64,000 nucleotides of DNA, taken from an uncultured Collinsella sp. Lineage in GTDB: Bacteria > Actinomycetota > Coriobacteriia > Coriobacteriales > Coriobacteriaceae. Location of the stretch: contig CATYZI010000005.1 of the NCBI GenBank assembly GCA_958415625.1, positions 1-64,000 of the forward strand. Reading direction: 5' to 3'. Shown here piece by piece: positions 41,203 to 49,494 of this stretch. The notes beneath the pieces were generated by a model, which saw nothing but the letters and a program-made list of their open reading frames with translations, had not been told where the DNA came from and searched no databases. A program made the translations under genes and the position numbers. Position 1 is the stretch's first letter. The number at the start of each line of letters is the position of its first letter.

Positions 41203-41463
41203 CTATTTGGCCTTGTGGCCACGGAACGTACGAGTCGGCGCGAACTCGCCGAGCTTGTGACCAACCATGGACTCGGTAACATACACGGGCACATGCTTGC
41301 GGCCGTCGTGGACGGCGATGGTGTGACCAACCATCTCGGGGAAGATGGTGGACGCGCGGGACCAGGTCTTCACGACGTCCTTCTTGCCAGCCTCGTTCAT
41401 CGCGGTGATACGCGAGAGAAGGCGAGTCTCCACGAACGGGCCCTTTTTGAGACTTCTGCTCAT
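41203..41463 (-). CDS. rpsS: 30S ribosomal protein S19
   Basis: 86 aa. MSRSLKKGPFVETRLL and GHKLGEFAPTRTFRGHKAK are diagnostic. Binds 16S rRNA with S13 in the head of the 30S subunit. Confidence 0.98.
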   Translation of the reverse strand: MSRSLKKGPFVETRLLSRITAMNEAGKKDVVKTWSRASTIFPEMVGHTIAVHDGRKHVPVYVTESMVGHKLGEFAPTRTFRGHKAK

Positions 41464-41495
41464 AAGTGCTTTCTCCTAAAACTCGGTATCCGAAA

Positions 41496-42326
41496 TTACT
41501 TCTTACGGCGACGAATGATGTGCTGGTTCGAGACCTTCTTCTTCTTGCGCGTACGAAGGCCCTTCGTCGGCTTACCCCAGGGGGTAACAGAGGGACGACC
41601 AGAGGTGTGGTTCTTGCCCTCGCCACCGCCGTGCGGGTGGTCGACAGGGTTCATGACGGTACCGCGGACGGTCGGGCGCACGTTCATGTGACGCTTACGG
41701 CCGGCCTTGCCGATGACGATGTTAGCGTGATCGGCGTTGCCGACCTCACCGACGGTGGCGCGGCAGGTAACGAGGATGCGGCGCATCTCGGAGGAAGGCA
41801 TACGGACGATAGCGTACTTGCCCTCCTTACCCATCAGCTGGCAGGAGTTACCGGCGGAACGGGCGATAGCGGCGCCCTTGCCCGGCTGGAACTCGACGGC
41901 GTGGATGAGCGTACCGACGGGGATGTCGGCGAGGGGCAGAGCGTTGCCCGGCTTGATGTCGGCGTCAGAACCGGACATGATGGTCTGACCGACCTCGAGG
42001 CCCTTGGGGGCCAGGATGTAGCGCTTCTCACCGTCAGCGTAGTGCAGCAGAGCGATGCGAGCGGAACGGTTCGGATCGTACTCGATCGTGGCAACCTTGG
42101 CGGGCACGCCGTCCTTGTTGCGCTTGAAGTCGATCACGCGGTAACGACGCTTCACGCCGCCGCCCTGGTGGCGGGTGGTGATGCGGCCGTTGTTGTTACG
42201 ACCGGCCTTCTTGGGCAGGGGCTCGAGAAGAGACTTCTCGGGCTTGGTGCAGGTGATCTCGGAGAAATCGGAGATCGTCTGCCAACGCCTACCAGCGGAG
42301 GTCGGCTTAAGGTGCTTTACAGCCAT
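41496..42326 (-). CDS. rplB: 50S ribosomal protein L2
   Basis: 276 aa. MAVKHLKPTSAGRR start after AAAGGGA; the open frame reaches 42401 but those codons are not L2. Peptidyl-transferase-region motif MNPVDHPHGGGEG near the end, including the conserved His. A 179-base spacer separates it from rplW, unusual within this operon. Confidence 0.98.
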   Translation of the reverse strand: MAVKHLKPTSAGRRWQTISDFSEITCTKPEKSLLEPLPKKAGRNNNGRITTRHQGGGVKRRYRVIDFKRNKDGVPAKVATIEYDPNRSARIALLHYADGEKRYILAPKGLEVGQTIMSGSDADIKPGNALPLADIPVGTLIHAVEFQPGKGAAIARSAGNSCQLMGKEGKYAIVRMPSSEMRRILVTCRATVGEVGNADHANIVIGKAGRKRHMNVRPTVRGTVMNPVDHPHGGGEGKNHTSGRPSVTPWGKPTKGLRTRKKKKVSNQHIIRRRKK

Positions 42327-42394
42327 TACAATCCCTTTCAATAGGAATCCGTTAGCCATCGCAGACAGGGATTCGAGGTTCTGCCTCGGGTGCG

Positions 42395-42485
42395 ATGACA
42401 CCGGACGTATACACGGTTCCGGGCGTGTCCATTTTATACGCCCGAAACCTTGAGCTCTCGCCTCCCCTATTTGGGAGGCATGAGC
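42395..42485 (-). promoter_or_regulatory. rplW-rplB spacer: hairpins and a promoter-like element
   Basis: Leftward it reads GCCTCCC/GGGAGGC hairpin (about 42460-42482), a CGGGCGT/ACGCCCG hairpin (42420-42444), then ACGCCCG..CCGTGTATAC. The last element also occurs upstream of rplC (44270-44300). It may be an internal promoter or attenuator for rplB and the genes after it. Confidence 0.45.
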
Positions 42486-42505
42486 TCACTCAACAGCAGC
42501 GAGTC

Positions 42506-42793
42506 TTAGGCCTGGTTGCCAAAGACCTCGATGGTGTCGCCCTCGGCCAGCGTGACGATGGCCTTCTTCCAAGAACGGGTCTTGCCGGCGACATAGCGCA
42601 CGCGCTTGGTCTTGGGCTTGACCGTCAGGGTGTTCACGCGAACGACCTTGACGCCGAAGATCTCCTCGACAGCGTCCTTGATCTGATACTTGTTAGCATC
42701 CTTGGCGACCTCGAACGTGTACTTGTTCAGCTCCATGCCGGAGAAGGAACGCTCGGACACGATCGGACGGATGATGATCTCGTGGGCGGTCAT
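42506..42793 (-). CDS. rplW: 50S ribosomal protein L23
   Basis: 95 aa. HEIIIRPIVSERSF start and VEEIFGVKVVRVNTLTVKPK are typical. Chaperone docking site at the exit tunnel. ATG directly follows the rplD stop. Confidence 0.97.
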   Translation of the reverse strand: MTAHEIIIRPIVSERSFSGMELNKYTFEVAKDANKYQIKDAVEEIFGVKVVRVNTLTVKPKTKRVRYVAGKTRSWKKAIVTLAEGDTIEVFGNQA

Positions 42794-43420
42794 TTATGCA
42801 AGCACCTCCCCGAAGTGAGCGGCGATGTCGGCGGGCATCAGCACGGCGTTGTTGTTGACGAGATCGTAGGTGTTGGCCTCGTCGGCAGTGATGATGAACG
42901 TCTTGGGAATGTTGCGGAACGACAGGTAGGCGTTGACGTCCTCATCGCGAACGATGATGGTCAGACGCTTGCCCTCAAGGCCGAGAGCCTTGAGCATGGC
43001 GACGGCAGCCTTGGTGGAAGGCTTCTCGAAGCCGTAGTCGTCGACGAGCACGAGCTCGCCATCGGCCAGCTTGGCGGACAGCGCGGAGCGCATAGCCAGC
43101 TTGACCTCCTTGTTGTTCATACGCTTAGCGTAGGAACGGGGCTTGGGGGCGAAGACGACGCCACCGTGACGCCACTGGGCAGCACGAATGGAACCCTGGC
43201 GGGCACGGCCGGTGCCCTTCTGACGCCAAGGCTTCTTGCCGCCACCGGAAACCTCAGAGCGACCCTTAGCAGACTGGGTGCCCTGACGCCAAGAGGCCAT
43301 CTGGCACTTGACGATGTGGTGCATAACGTGGATGTTCGGCTCGATGCCGTACACCTCAGCGGCGAGCTCGGCCTCGGCGACCTTCTTGCCCTCGCTGTTC
43401 TTTACTTCAAACTTTGCCAT
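42794..43420 (-). CDS. rplD: 50S ribosomal protein L4
   Basis: 208 aa. GTQSAKGRSEVSGGGKKPWRQ and GTGRARQGSIRAAQWRHGG form the loop reaching the exit tunnel; in other bacteria L4 also represses its own operon. 46 bases after rplC. Confidence 0.97.
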   Translation of the reverse strand: MAKFEVKNSEGKKVAEAELAAEVYGIEPNIHVMHHIVKCQMASWRQGTQSAKGRSEVSGGGKKPWRQKGTGRARQGSIRAAQWRHGGVVFAPKPRSYAKRMNNKEVKLAMRSALSAKLADGELVLVDDYGFEKPSTKAAVAMLKALGLEGKRLTIIVRDEDVNAYLSFRNIPKTFIITADEANTYDLVNNNAVLMPADIAAHFGEVLA

Positions 43421-43466
43421 TTAAGTGTTCTCCTTGGTATGACGCTGGGCTAAATGGGCTGGGCCC

Positions 43467-44087
43467 TTAGGCCATACGGATGGCGACGAGACCATTCTTG
43501 GCACCCGGGACAGCGCCCTTGACCAAGATGAGGTTCTGCTCGGCATCGATGCGGACAACGGAAAGGTTCTTGACGGTAACGCGCTCGTTACCCATGTGAC
43601 CGGCCATCTTGACGCCCTTGAGGACGCGCGCAGGATAGGCGCACTGACCGATAGAACCGGGGTGACGCTGGAAGTGAGAACCATGCGTCATAGGACCGCG
43701 GCGCTGACCCCAGCGCTTGATGCGACCCTGGAAGCCCTTACCCTTGGAGGTACCGATGACGTCGACCTTCTCGACATCAGCGAAATCAGCGACGGTGACG
43801 ACCTCGCCGACCTTGTGCTCCTCGCCGTTCTCGACGCGGACCTCACGAAGGAAGCGGACAGGCTCGACGCCAGCCTTGGCGAAGTGACCAGCCATGGGCT
43901 TGTTCACGTTCTTGGCCTTGATGTCGCCGAAACCGATCTGGACGGCGTCATAGCCGTCGGTTGCCTGAGTTTTAACCTGCGAGACAGCGCAGGGGCCAGC
44001 CTGGATGACCGTGACGGGAACGACGTTATCGTTCTCGTCCCAAACCTGGGTCATGCCAATCTTGCGGCCGAGAATCATGCTGATCAA
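43467..44087 (-). CDS. rplC: 50S ribosomal protein L3
   Basis: 206 aa. ILGRKIGMTQVWDE start and GPMTHGSHFQRHPGSIG signature. I chose the TTG at 44087 (MISMILGRK): it aligns with the family, where four residues precede ILG, and GGGA lies at good spacing; ATG 44078 has no site. First gene of the operon in this genome, since rpsJ has moved to the str operon. Confidence 0.96.
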   Translation of the reverse strand: MISMILGRKIGMTQVWDENDNVVPVTVIQAGPCAVSQVKTQATDGYDAVQIGFGDIKAKNVNKPMAGHFAKAGVEPVRFLREVRVENGEEHKVGEVVTVADFADVEKVDVIGTSKGKGFQGRIKRWGQRRGPMTHGSHFQRHPGSIGQCAYPARVLKGVKMAGHMGNERVTVKNLSVVRIDAEQNLILVKGAVPGAKNGLVAIRMA

Positions 44088-44342
44088 GATATGATCCCAA
44101 CTCTCGCGTGGTCTTGGGACAATGCGTACACCACCGAGCGTACGCCCCTAGAGGACCACTACTTACACGACGTGCTCCCCAGCCTTGTATTTCGCCCGGA
44201 CTACCTGACAACCCTATTAAGCAGGCATTTTGTCCAGCCAGAATACTCCCCTGGTTACACACAGCTGTTTAGTATACACGGCTGCGGGCGTATCCATCGA
44301 GATTCATATTTCACTCACATTGTTTACGCAGGTAAAGTGCGT
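44088..44342 (-). promoter_or_regulatory. Leader/promoter region of the rplC operon
   Basis: 255 bases without a gene. A -10-like TATACT lies at 44276-44271, with GGATACGCCCG upstream; no good -35 is visible at 17 bases. The ACGCCCG..CCGTGTATAC element is shared with the rplW-rplB spacer. The long leader could carry L4-type autoregulation. Confidence 0.4.
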
Positions 44343-44515
44343 GGCACGTTCCCAGTGTGCGGCGGAGGGGGCGGGCCTGAGACATATTAAGGTTGCTGCT
44401 CTACAGTCCTGCTCACGACGGAGAGCACATTAAGTGCTCTCCTGTTCGTGCGGAACTCGCGACAACCTTAATATGTCTCAGGCCCGCCCCCTCCGCCGCA
44501 TACTGGGAACGCCAC
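44343..44515. repeat. Giant nested inverted repeat with conserved 60-bp core (copy 2)
   Basis: Outer arms 44343-44395 and 44463-44515, 53 bases with only a few mismatches, are unique to this site. The core 44404-44463 is the inverted copy of the core at 5942-6000, with its own GGAGAGCAC/GTGCTCTCC hairpin. It starts 31 bases past the histidine phosphatase stop codon, upstream of rplC. Confidence 0.9.
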
Positions 44516-44545
44516 GTTGATGTCTGCTAAACCTTGCTCGCTCAG

Positions 44546-45172
44546 CTAATTACTTTGTTGGGGGTCCACAATTTGCTGCAAGGTGAACTTGCATTGCATT
44601 GGCTCGCCCTCTGCTTGTGGCTCCGCCTCATCAAAATCGAAAATCATAATGGCGCAGTTGGGGAGTTTTGTTGGGAGCTCGAAGCCCTCTGGGGCTGCAG
44701 CCTTGATGAATTGGCGGCTGGCGCTGCCGTGGCTTACTGCTAGGAGGGTTTCGATGCCCTCGGCGCCCATGAGATTGGTGAGGGTACCTACCATGCGTTC
44801 TTGCAGTGCGCGACTTCCTTCTCCTCCGAAGGGGACCAGGTCCTCACCCGGGTCCCAGACGTCGGTGGGCAGGGCGTCGTGGGGGCCTTCTTCGAAGGTG
44901 CCGTAGCTGCGCTCGATGATGCCTTCGCAGGGCTCGACTGCTGTGTCCGGGCCGAGGAGCTCGCATGCGACGAGCTGAGCCGTGTCCATGGCTCGGCCTA
45001 AGGGCGAAGAGACCACTTTGTCGGGGACGACGCCGTGGGCTTTGAGCCATGCGGCTGCCATTCCCGCTTGCTTGCGGCCCAGATCGGTCAACGGAGAATC
45101 GCAGCGGCCCTGGACGAGCTTTTTAACGTTGAATTCTGTCTGACCGTGGCGGAGTAGATATAGACGCTTCAT
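44546..45172 (-). CDS. Histidine phosphatase family protein
   Basis: 208 aa phosphoglycerate-mutase-like phosphatase. LLRHGQTEFN at residues 6-15 supplies the phospho-accepting His9; LLAVSHGSASRQF near 140 supplies the second His. Substrate unknown; small soluble members act on sugar phosphates, nucleotides or cofactor precursors. AAGGGGAG precedes the ATG. It is 39 bases downstream of a cation efflux gene, probably co-transcribed. Confidence 0.88.
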   Translation of the reverse strand: MKRLYLLRHGQTEFNVKKLVQGRCDSPLTDLGRKQAGMAAAWLKAHGVVPDKVVSSPLGRAMDTAQLVACELLGPDTAVEPCEGIIERSYGTFEEGPHDALPTDVWDPGEDLVPFGGEGSRALQERMVGTLTNLMGAEGIETLLAVSHGSASRQFIKAAAPEGFELPTKLPNCAIMIFDFDEAEPQAEGEPMQCKFTLQQIVDPQQSN

Positions 45173-45211
45173 GCTCTCCCCTTCTGTATAACTTGCTTTG
45201 CTGGCACAGCC

Positions 45212-46372
45212 CTACTCGTGGGTATGGCCTACGTAGTCTTCGTCGATCGTGATCTTGGCGACCGACTTGGGATATTCCGATTCGACACGTTTCGCCAACG
45301 CGCGCTTTAGGTCCTCGGCACTCATCTGCAGATCCGAGGGTCGCACGCAGTCAAAGATCACGTTGGTGTGCGTAGGACCCGGCACACAGCGTAGGTCGTG
45401 AACCGAAAGGCGGCTATCGATCTCCTGGGCCATGGCGTGAATGCGCAAACGCATGCTCGCCACTTTGGGGTCGTCGGTCACGATGGGGTCGTAATGGAGC
45501 GTGACAATCATGCCGTCTTCGTTCCTAAATGCCTGCTCAATATTGTCGAGCGTGTCGTGGCTTTCCAACGGGTCGGCTTCTGCCGCCATCTCGGCGTGAG
45601 CGCTTGCGAACTTCCTGCCCGGGCCGTAGTCGTGAACCATCAAATCGTGAACGCCCAAAACGCCGGGGTAGCTCATGATCTTGTCTCGAATGTGCTTGAC
45701 CAACTTAGGATCGGGCGCCTGGCCCAAAAGCGGGCTCACCGTATCCTGGATGAGTTCAAAACCGCTCCAGCCGATATAGGCGCCAACGGCAAGGCCGACC
45801 CATGCGTCAAGATTGATGTGCGTCACCTGCGAAACAATTGCACACGCTAACACGGCGCCCGTGGCAAGGACATCGTTCTTGGAATCCTGCGCGGTCGCAT
45901 GCAGCGTCTCGGACTCAATGCGATCGCCGAGCTTTTGGTTGAGGGCCGCCATCCACAGCTTTACGACCATCGAAAGCGCCAGAACCGCCACCAGGGCAAG
46001 CGAGAACTCGACAGGTTCGGGGTGGATGACGCGCTCAACCGAAGACTTGATAAGCTCAAGGCCAATCAGCAGCACGAGCGCCGCCACGACCAGACCCGAG
46101 AGATACTCGTAGCGGCCATGGCCGTAAGGATGCTCGGGGTCTGCCGGCTTGCCCGCAAGCTTAAAGCCCAGCACGCTCACGATATTCGAGCTGGCATCGG
46201 ACAGGTTGTTCATGGCATCCGCCACGATCGAAACCGATCCCGACAGCACGCCAATTGCACCCTTCGCAGCGCATAGTGCCACATTGGCGAGAATACACAC
46301 CACGCCCGTCAACGTGCCCACGCGCGCACGGTCGCCCTGCGCACGACGAACAATCCACTCGACCATCCTCAT
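45212..46372 (-). CDS. Cation diffusion facilitator family transporter
   Basis: 386 aa. Six membrane segments in the first ~210 residues. The metal site residues are visible in DAMNNLSDASSN (helix 2) and HATAQDSKND (helix 5). A C-terminal cytoplasmic domain of ~170 residues ends in a His-containing tail. Such proteins export Zn2+, Fe2+, Mn2+ or similar by proton exchange; the D/N/D plus H/D pattern does not fix the metal. Two ATGs six bases apart (46372, 46366) share the same GGGGA site. Confidence 0.88.
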   Translation of the reverse strand: MRMVEWIVRRAQGDRARVGTLTGVVCILANVALCAAKGAIGVLSGSVSIVADAMNNLSDASSNIVSVLGFKLAGKPADPEHPYGHGRYEYLSGLVVAALVLLIGLELIKSSVERVIHPEPVEFSLALVAVLALSMVVKLWMAALNQKLGDRIESETLHATAQDSKNDVLATGAVLACAIVSQVTHINLDAWVGLAVGAYIGWSGFELIQDTVSPLLGQAPDPKLVKHIRDKIMSYPGVLGVHDLMVHDYGPGRKFASAHAEMAAEADPLESHDTLDNIEQAFRNEDGMIVTLHYDPIVTDDPKVASMRLRIHAMAQEIDSRLSVHDLRCVPGPTHTNVIFDCVRPSDLQMSAEDLKRALAKRVESEYPKSVAKITIDEDYVGHTHE

Positions 46373-46444
46373 CAGTCCCCACGGTACTACCTAATATCTA
46401 TTGCTCAAACGGATTGTAGTGTAGCCACTTTGTCCTCCAGATAC

Positions 46445-46477
46445 AAAAAGGCCGCAACCCACACGAGCCACGGCCTT
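46445..46477 (-). terminator. Terminator after the PTS IIC gene
   Basis: Read leftward: AAGGCCGTGG, loop, TTGCGGCCTTTTTG. A second small hairpin (GACAAAGGA/TCCTTTGTC, 46487-46508) lies between it and the stop codon. Confidence 0.8.
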
Positions 46478-46514
46478 GGAACATGACAAAGGAATCGTCC
46501 TTTGTCGCACAGGT

Positions 46515-47729
46515 TTATGCGCTTACTTCAGCAGCGCTCGCCACTGTTTCGGACGAATCGGCTTCGTCTTCTGCCGCCCACCCCTTCGCCGGCACCACGC
46601 CAAAGCAGTAGCTCAGCGCCGCAGACACCGCAAATGCCACACCGCCGGCAACACAGCACCACAGCAGGTTCGAGATGCCGCCCGTGGCAAAGCCAATGAC
46701 CATGAGGACATTCGTCATGCCGATGGTATAGGCCGTAACGTGGCCCACGGCTGCAACAAGGCCTCCGACGGCGCCGCCAATGGCCATGCACGTCAGGCAC
46801 CTGCCATATTTAAAGCCGCAACCGTACAGCGCCGGCTCGCTTACGCCGCCAAGAACACCCGAGATTGAATAGCCCAGCATGAGCGCCTTCTCGTCCTTAT
46901 CCGCAACGCGGAGCGACGCGCCAAAGGGCATGCCCCAAACGGCGAACGTTGCCATCGTCGCGGCGATCAGGATGCACGAATCCGTTCCCACACTCATAAA
47001 CTGCGCATAGGCGAGCGATAGGACAACGTTGCTGACGCCCGCGATCTTTAGGAACTCCCAGCCCGCGGCAAGCCCCATGAGCGTGAGCAGCGACACGATG
47101 CCACCGGAATTGCCAAGCATAAACATAAGCTGGCCCAGCAGCATGCCCAGATAGCTGCCCGCCGGCGCCGTAATACACAGCGAAACCGGAACCATGACAA
47201 GCATGGTCGCAAACGGAACGAACGAAAACGCCACGGCCTTAGGGATAACGCGCCGAAAGAAACACTCCACTCGCCATAGCACGGGCACCGAGATGAGAAC
47301 CGGAATAACAGTCGTCGTGTAATCGTTGACCGGCGCGGGAAGCAGGCCATACACGTAAGTCATCGATGCCCCCGTCGTCGATGCAGCATCGACGAGCTTA
47401 AGCAGATCGGGCGCAATCAATACGCCGCCCAACATCATGCCCAGCTGCTCCGAGCAACCGAGCTGGCGGGCGGCCGCCCAACCAAGATAAATGGGCAAAA
47501 AGTAGTAGCCGGCGTTATAGAGCCAACTGTAGAACAGGCGATAGATTTCGGAATCGGCAGACCACAGGCCCAGCATGCCTTCGCCCATAATGACGGCGAC
47601 GGTGCGGAACAACGCCGCGCAGACAATAAACGGCAGCGCCGACATCATGCTTTTGGACAGATAGTCCACCACGGCCATGGCGTTTGATGAAGCCGTCGTT
47701 GTAAACGAGGTGTTAGAAACTTGTGGCAT
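46515..47729 (-). CDS. PTS sugar transporter subunit IIC (lone)
   Basis: 404 aa, about ten hydrophobic segments. GGVSEPALYGCGFKYGR near residue 290 matches the substrate-binding loop of glucose/beta-glucoside-type EIIC. No IIB or IIA domain is fused and none is nearby, so it must borrow partners or act differently. ATG 47729 follows GGGAAAGG; the upstream open frame overlaps accDA and is not real. It starts 41 bases past the accDA stop. Confidence 0.85.
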   Translation of the reverse strand: MPQVSNTSFTTTASSNAMAVVDYLSKSMMSALPFIVCAALFRTVAVIMGEGMLGLWSADSEIYRLFYSWLYNAGYYFLPIYLGWAAARQLGCSEQLGMMLGGVLIAPDLLKLVDAASTTGASMTYVYGLLPAPVNDYTTTVIPVLISVPVLWRVECFFRRVIPKAVAFSFVPFATMLVMVPVSLCITAPAGSYLGMLLGQLMFMLGNSGGIVSLLTLMGLAAGWEFLKIAGVSNVVLSLAYAQFMSVGTDSCILIAATMATFAVWGMPFGASLRVADKDEKALMLGYSISGVLGGVSEPALYGCGFKYGRCLTCMAIGGAVGGLVAAVGHVTAYTIGMTNVLMVIGFATGGISNLLWCCVAGGVAFAVSAALSYCFGVVPAKGWAAEDEADSSETVASAAEVSA

Positions 47730-47744
47730 GGAACGCCTTTCCCA

Positions 47745-47775
47745 ATGTGACATGCGGACTGTCCCTTTGTCACAT
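47745..47775. repeat. Hairpin across the accDA stop codon
   Basis: ATGTGACA (47745-47752) pairs with TGTCACAT (47768-47775); the right arm contains the TGA stop of accDA. The loop carries GGACTGTCCC. Same style as the hairpins at the stops of ygeY and the pseudouridine synthase. Confidence 0.65.
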
Positions 47776-49494
47776 CGTGCGGTACTGACCGGTTGCGCGG
47801 TACTTTTCGTAGCGGAGGTTCGTGAGGGTCGCGTCGTCGAGCTGCTCAAGCGTATCGAAGGCATCAAATGCCGAGGATATGACGGCACCGGCGATCTCCT
47901 CATGCGACAGGCCCCTATCGTCAACAATGCCGTCGATGATGCCGAGTGCCAACAGATAGGGGGCCGTGAGCTTCAGCGCCTCGGCGGCCTCATCCGCGCG
48001 CTCGGTATCCTTCCACAGGATCGATGCACAGGCCTCGGGGCTCACGACCGAATAGGCCGAACTCGAGAGCATCAGGATGCGGTCGGCCACGGACAGCGCC
48101 AGCGCGCCACCAGAGCCGCCCTCGCCTGTCACCACCGAGACAATCGGCGTCTTAAGGCCGCTCATCTCCATGAGATTCTGGGCAATCGCCTCGCCCTGGC
48201 CGCGCTCCTCGGCACCGATGCCGCAAAACGCACCCGAAGTATCGACCAGACACAGAACCGGTCGACCAAACTTTTCGGCCTGGCGCATAAGGCGACGCGC
48301 TTTGCGGTAGCCCTCGGGATGCGCCATGCCAAAGTTGCGGCGCATGCGCTCTTTGGTCGTGGTGCCGCGCTCGATGGCGATAACCGTCACGGGACGTCCG
48401 TCTTTCCAGCCAATGCCACCCACCACGGCGGCGTCGTCACCAAAGTAGCGGTCGCCGTGCAGCTCTACAAATCCGTCGAGACCCAACGAGATCATCTCGC
48501 CTGCCGTGGCGCGGTTCGCCGAGCGAGTCTGTTTGACGATTTCGAGCGCGGTTTTTGGTGCGGCCGAGCGCTTAAACAAGTGTCCCAGCTTTTTGCCGCG
48601 ACGACCCGTATGCACGATCTCATGCGGTGCCCCCAGGCCGGGCGCGTGCCCTTCGTGCAGCGCCAGCAGCTCGCCTACCGTGAGCGCAATCTCACCACGC
48701 GGAACAACGGCATCGCAAAAGCCGTGCTCCAGCAAAAACTCGGAACGCTGGAATCCCTTGGGCAGACACTTGTGCATGTTCTGCTTGATCACGCGCGGGC
48801 CGGCAAATGCCGTCAGGGCATCGGGCTCGGCCAGGATAATGTCGCCTTCCATGGCAAAGCTCGCGGTTACGCCTCCGGTCGTGGGATCGGTGAGCACCGT
48901 GATATACAGGCCGCCCGCCTCGCTGTGGCGCCTAACCGCCGCAGAAATCTTGGCCATCTGCATAAGCGATGTCACGCCCTCTTGCATGCGCGCACCGCCC
49001 GAAACGGTAAAGCCGACGACCGGCAATCCCAGCTCGATCGCACGCTCAAATGTGCGACAGATCTTTTCGCCCACCACGGAACCCATCGAGCCCATCATAA
49101 AGTTGGCATCCATAAAGAAGAGCGCGGTATCGCAGCCGCAGATTTTGCCCCTGCCGCACACAACGGCATCGCGCTCGCCCGAACGTTCGCAAGCGCTCTT
49201 AAGCTTGTCGGCATAACCGGGAAACGAGAGGAAGTCCTCTGACGCCAGTTCGGCATCCCACTCCTCAAACGTGCCCTCGTCGACCGTCATGCGCATGCGC
49301 GCGCGACCGCTCACGCGAAAGTGTTTACCGCAGCGAGGGCAGACCTCGAGGTTGTCGTGCAGGCGCGCCTCATCGATCACGCGGCGGCACTCCGGGCACT
49401 TGATAAACACGTGGCGCGCGGGAAACTCGGCGCACGACTCGGTTATCGGCCCCTCAAGGACATTGACCGTCTTCGCTTTTCTATTCATCAGCAT
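47770..49494 (-). CDS. accDA: Acetyl-CoA carboxylase carboxyltransferase, fused beta-alpha
   Basis: 574 aa. Residues ~30-60 hold the AccD zinc ribbon (CPECRR ... CPRCGK), then the beta carboxyltransferase to ~285 (GFTVSGGARMQEG). From ~310 the chain is AccA (LDGFVELHGDRYFGDD, TGEGGSGGALALSVAD). It transfers carboxyl from biotin to acetyl-CoA. In E. coli these are two genes. It overlaps accC by 14 bases; ATG 49488 is an equal alternative start. Last gene of the fatty acid operon. Confidence 0.92.
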   Translation of the reverse strand: MLMNRKAKTVNVLEGPITESCAEFPARHVFIKCPECRRVIDEARLHDNLEVCPRCGKHFRVSGRARMRMTVDEGTFEEWDAELASEDFLSFPGYADKLKSACERSGERDAVVCGRGKICGCDTALFFMDANFMMGSMGSVVGEKICRTFERAIELGLPVVGFTVSGGARMQEGVTSLMQMAKISAAVRRHSEAGGLYITVLTDPTTGGVTASFAMEGDIILAEPDALTAFAGPRVIKQNMHKCLPKGFQRSEFLLEHGFCDAVVPRGEIALTVGELLALHEGHAPGLGAPHEIVHTGRRGKKLGHLFKRSAAPKTALEIVKQTRSANRATAGEMISLGLDGFVELHGDRYFGDDAAVVGGIGWKDGRPVTVIAIERGTTTKERMRRNFGMAHPEGYRKARRLMRQAEKFGRPVLCLVDTSGAFCGIGAEERGQGEAIAQNLMEMSGLKTPIVSVVTGEGGSGGALALSVADRILMLSSSAYSVVSPEACASILWKDTERADEAAEALKLTAPYLLALGIIDGIVDDRGLSHEEIAGAVISSAFDAFDTLEQLDDATLTNLRYEKYRATGQYRTM

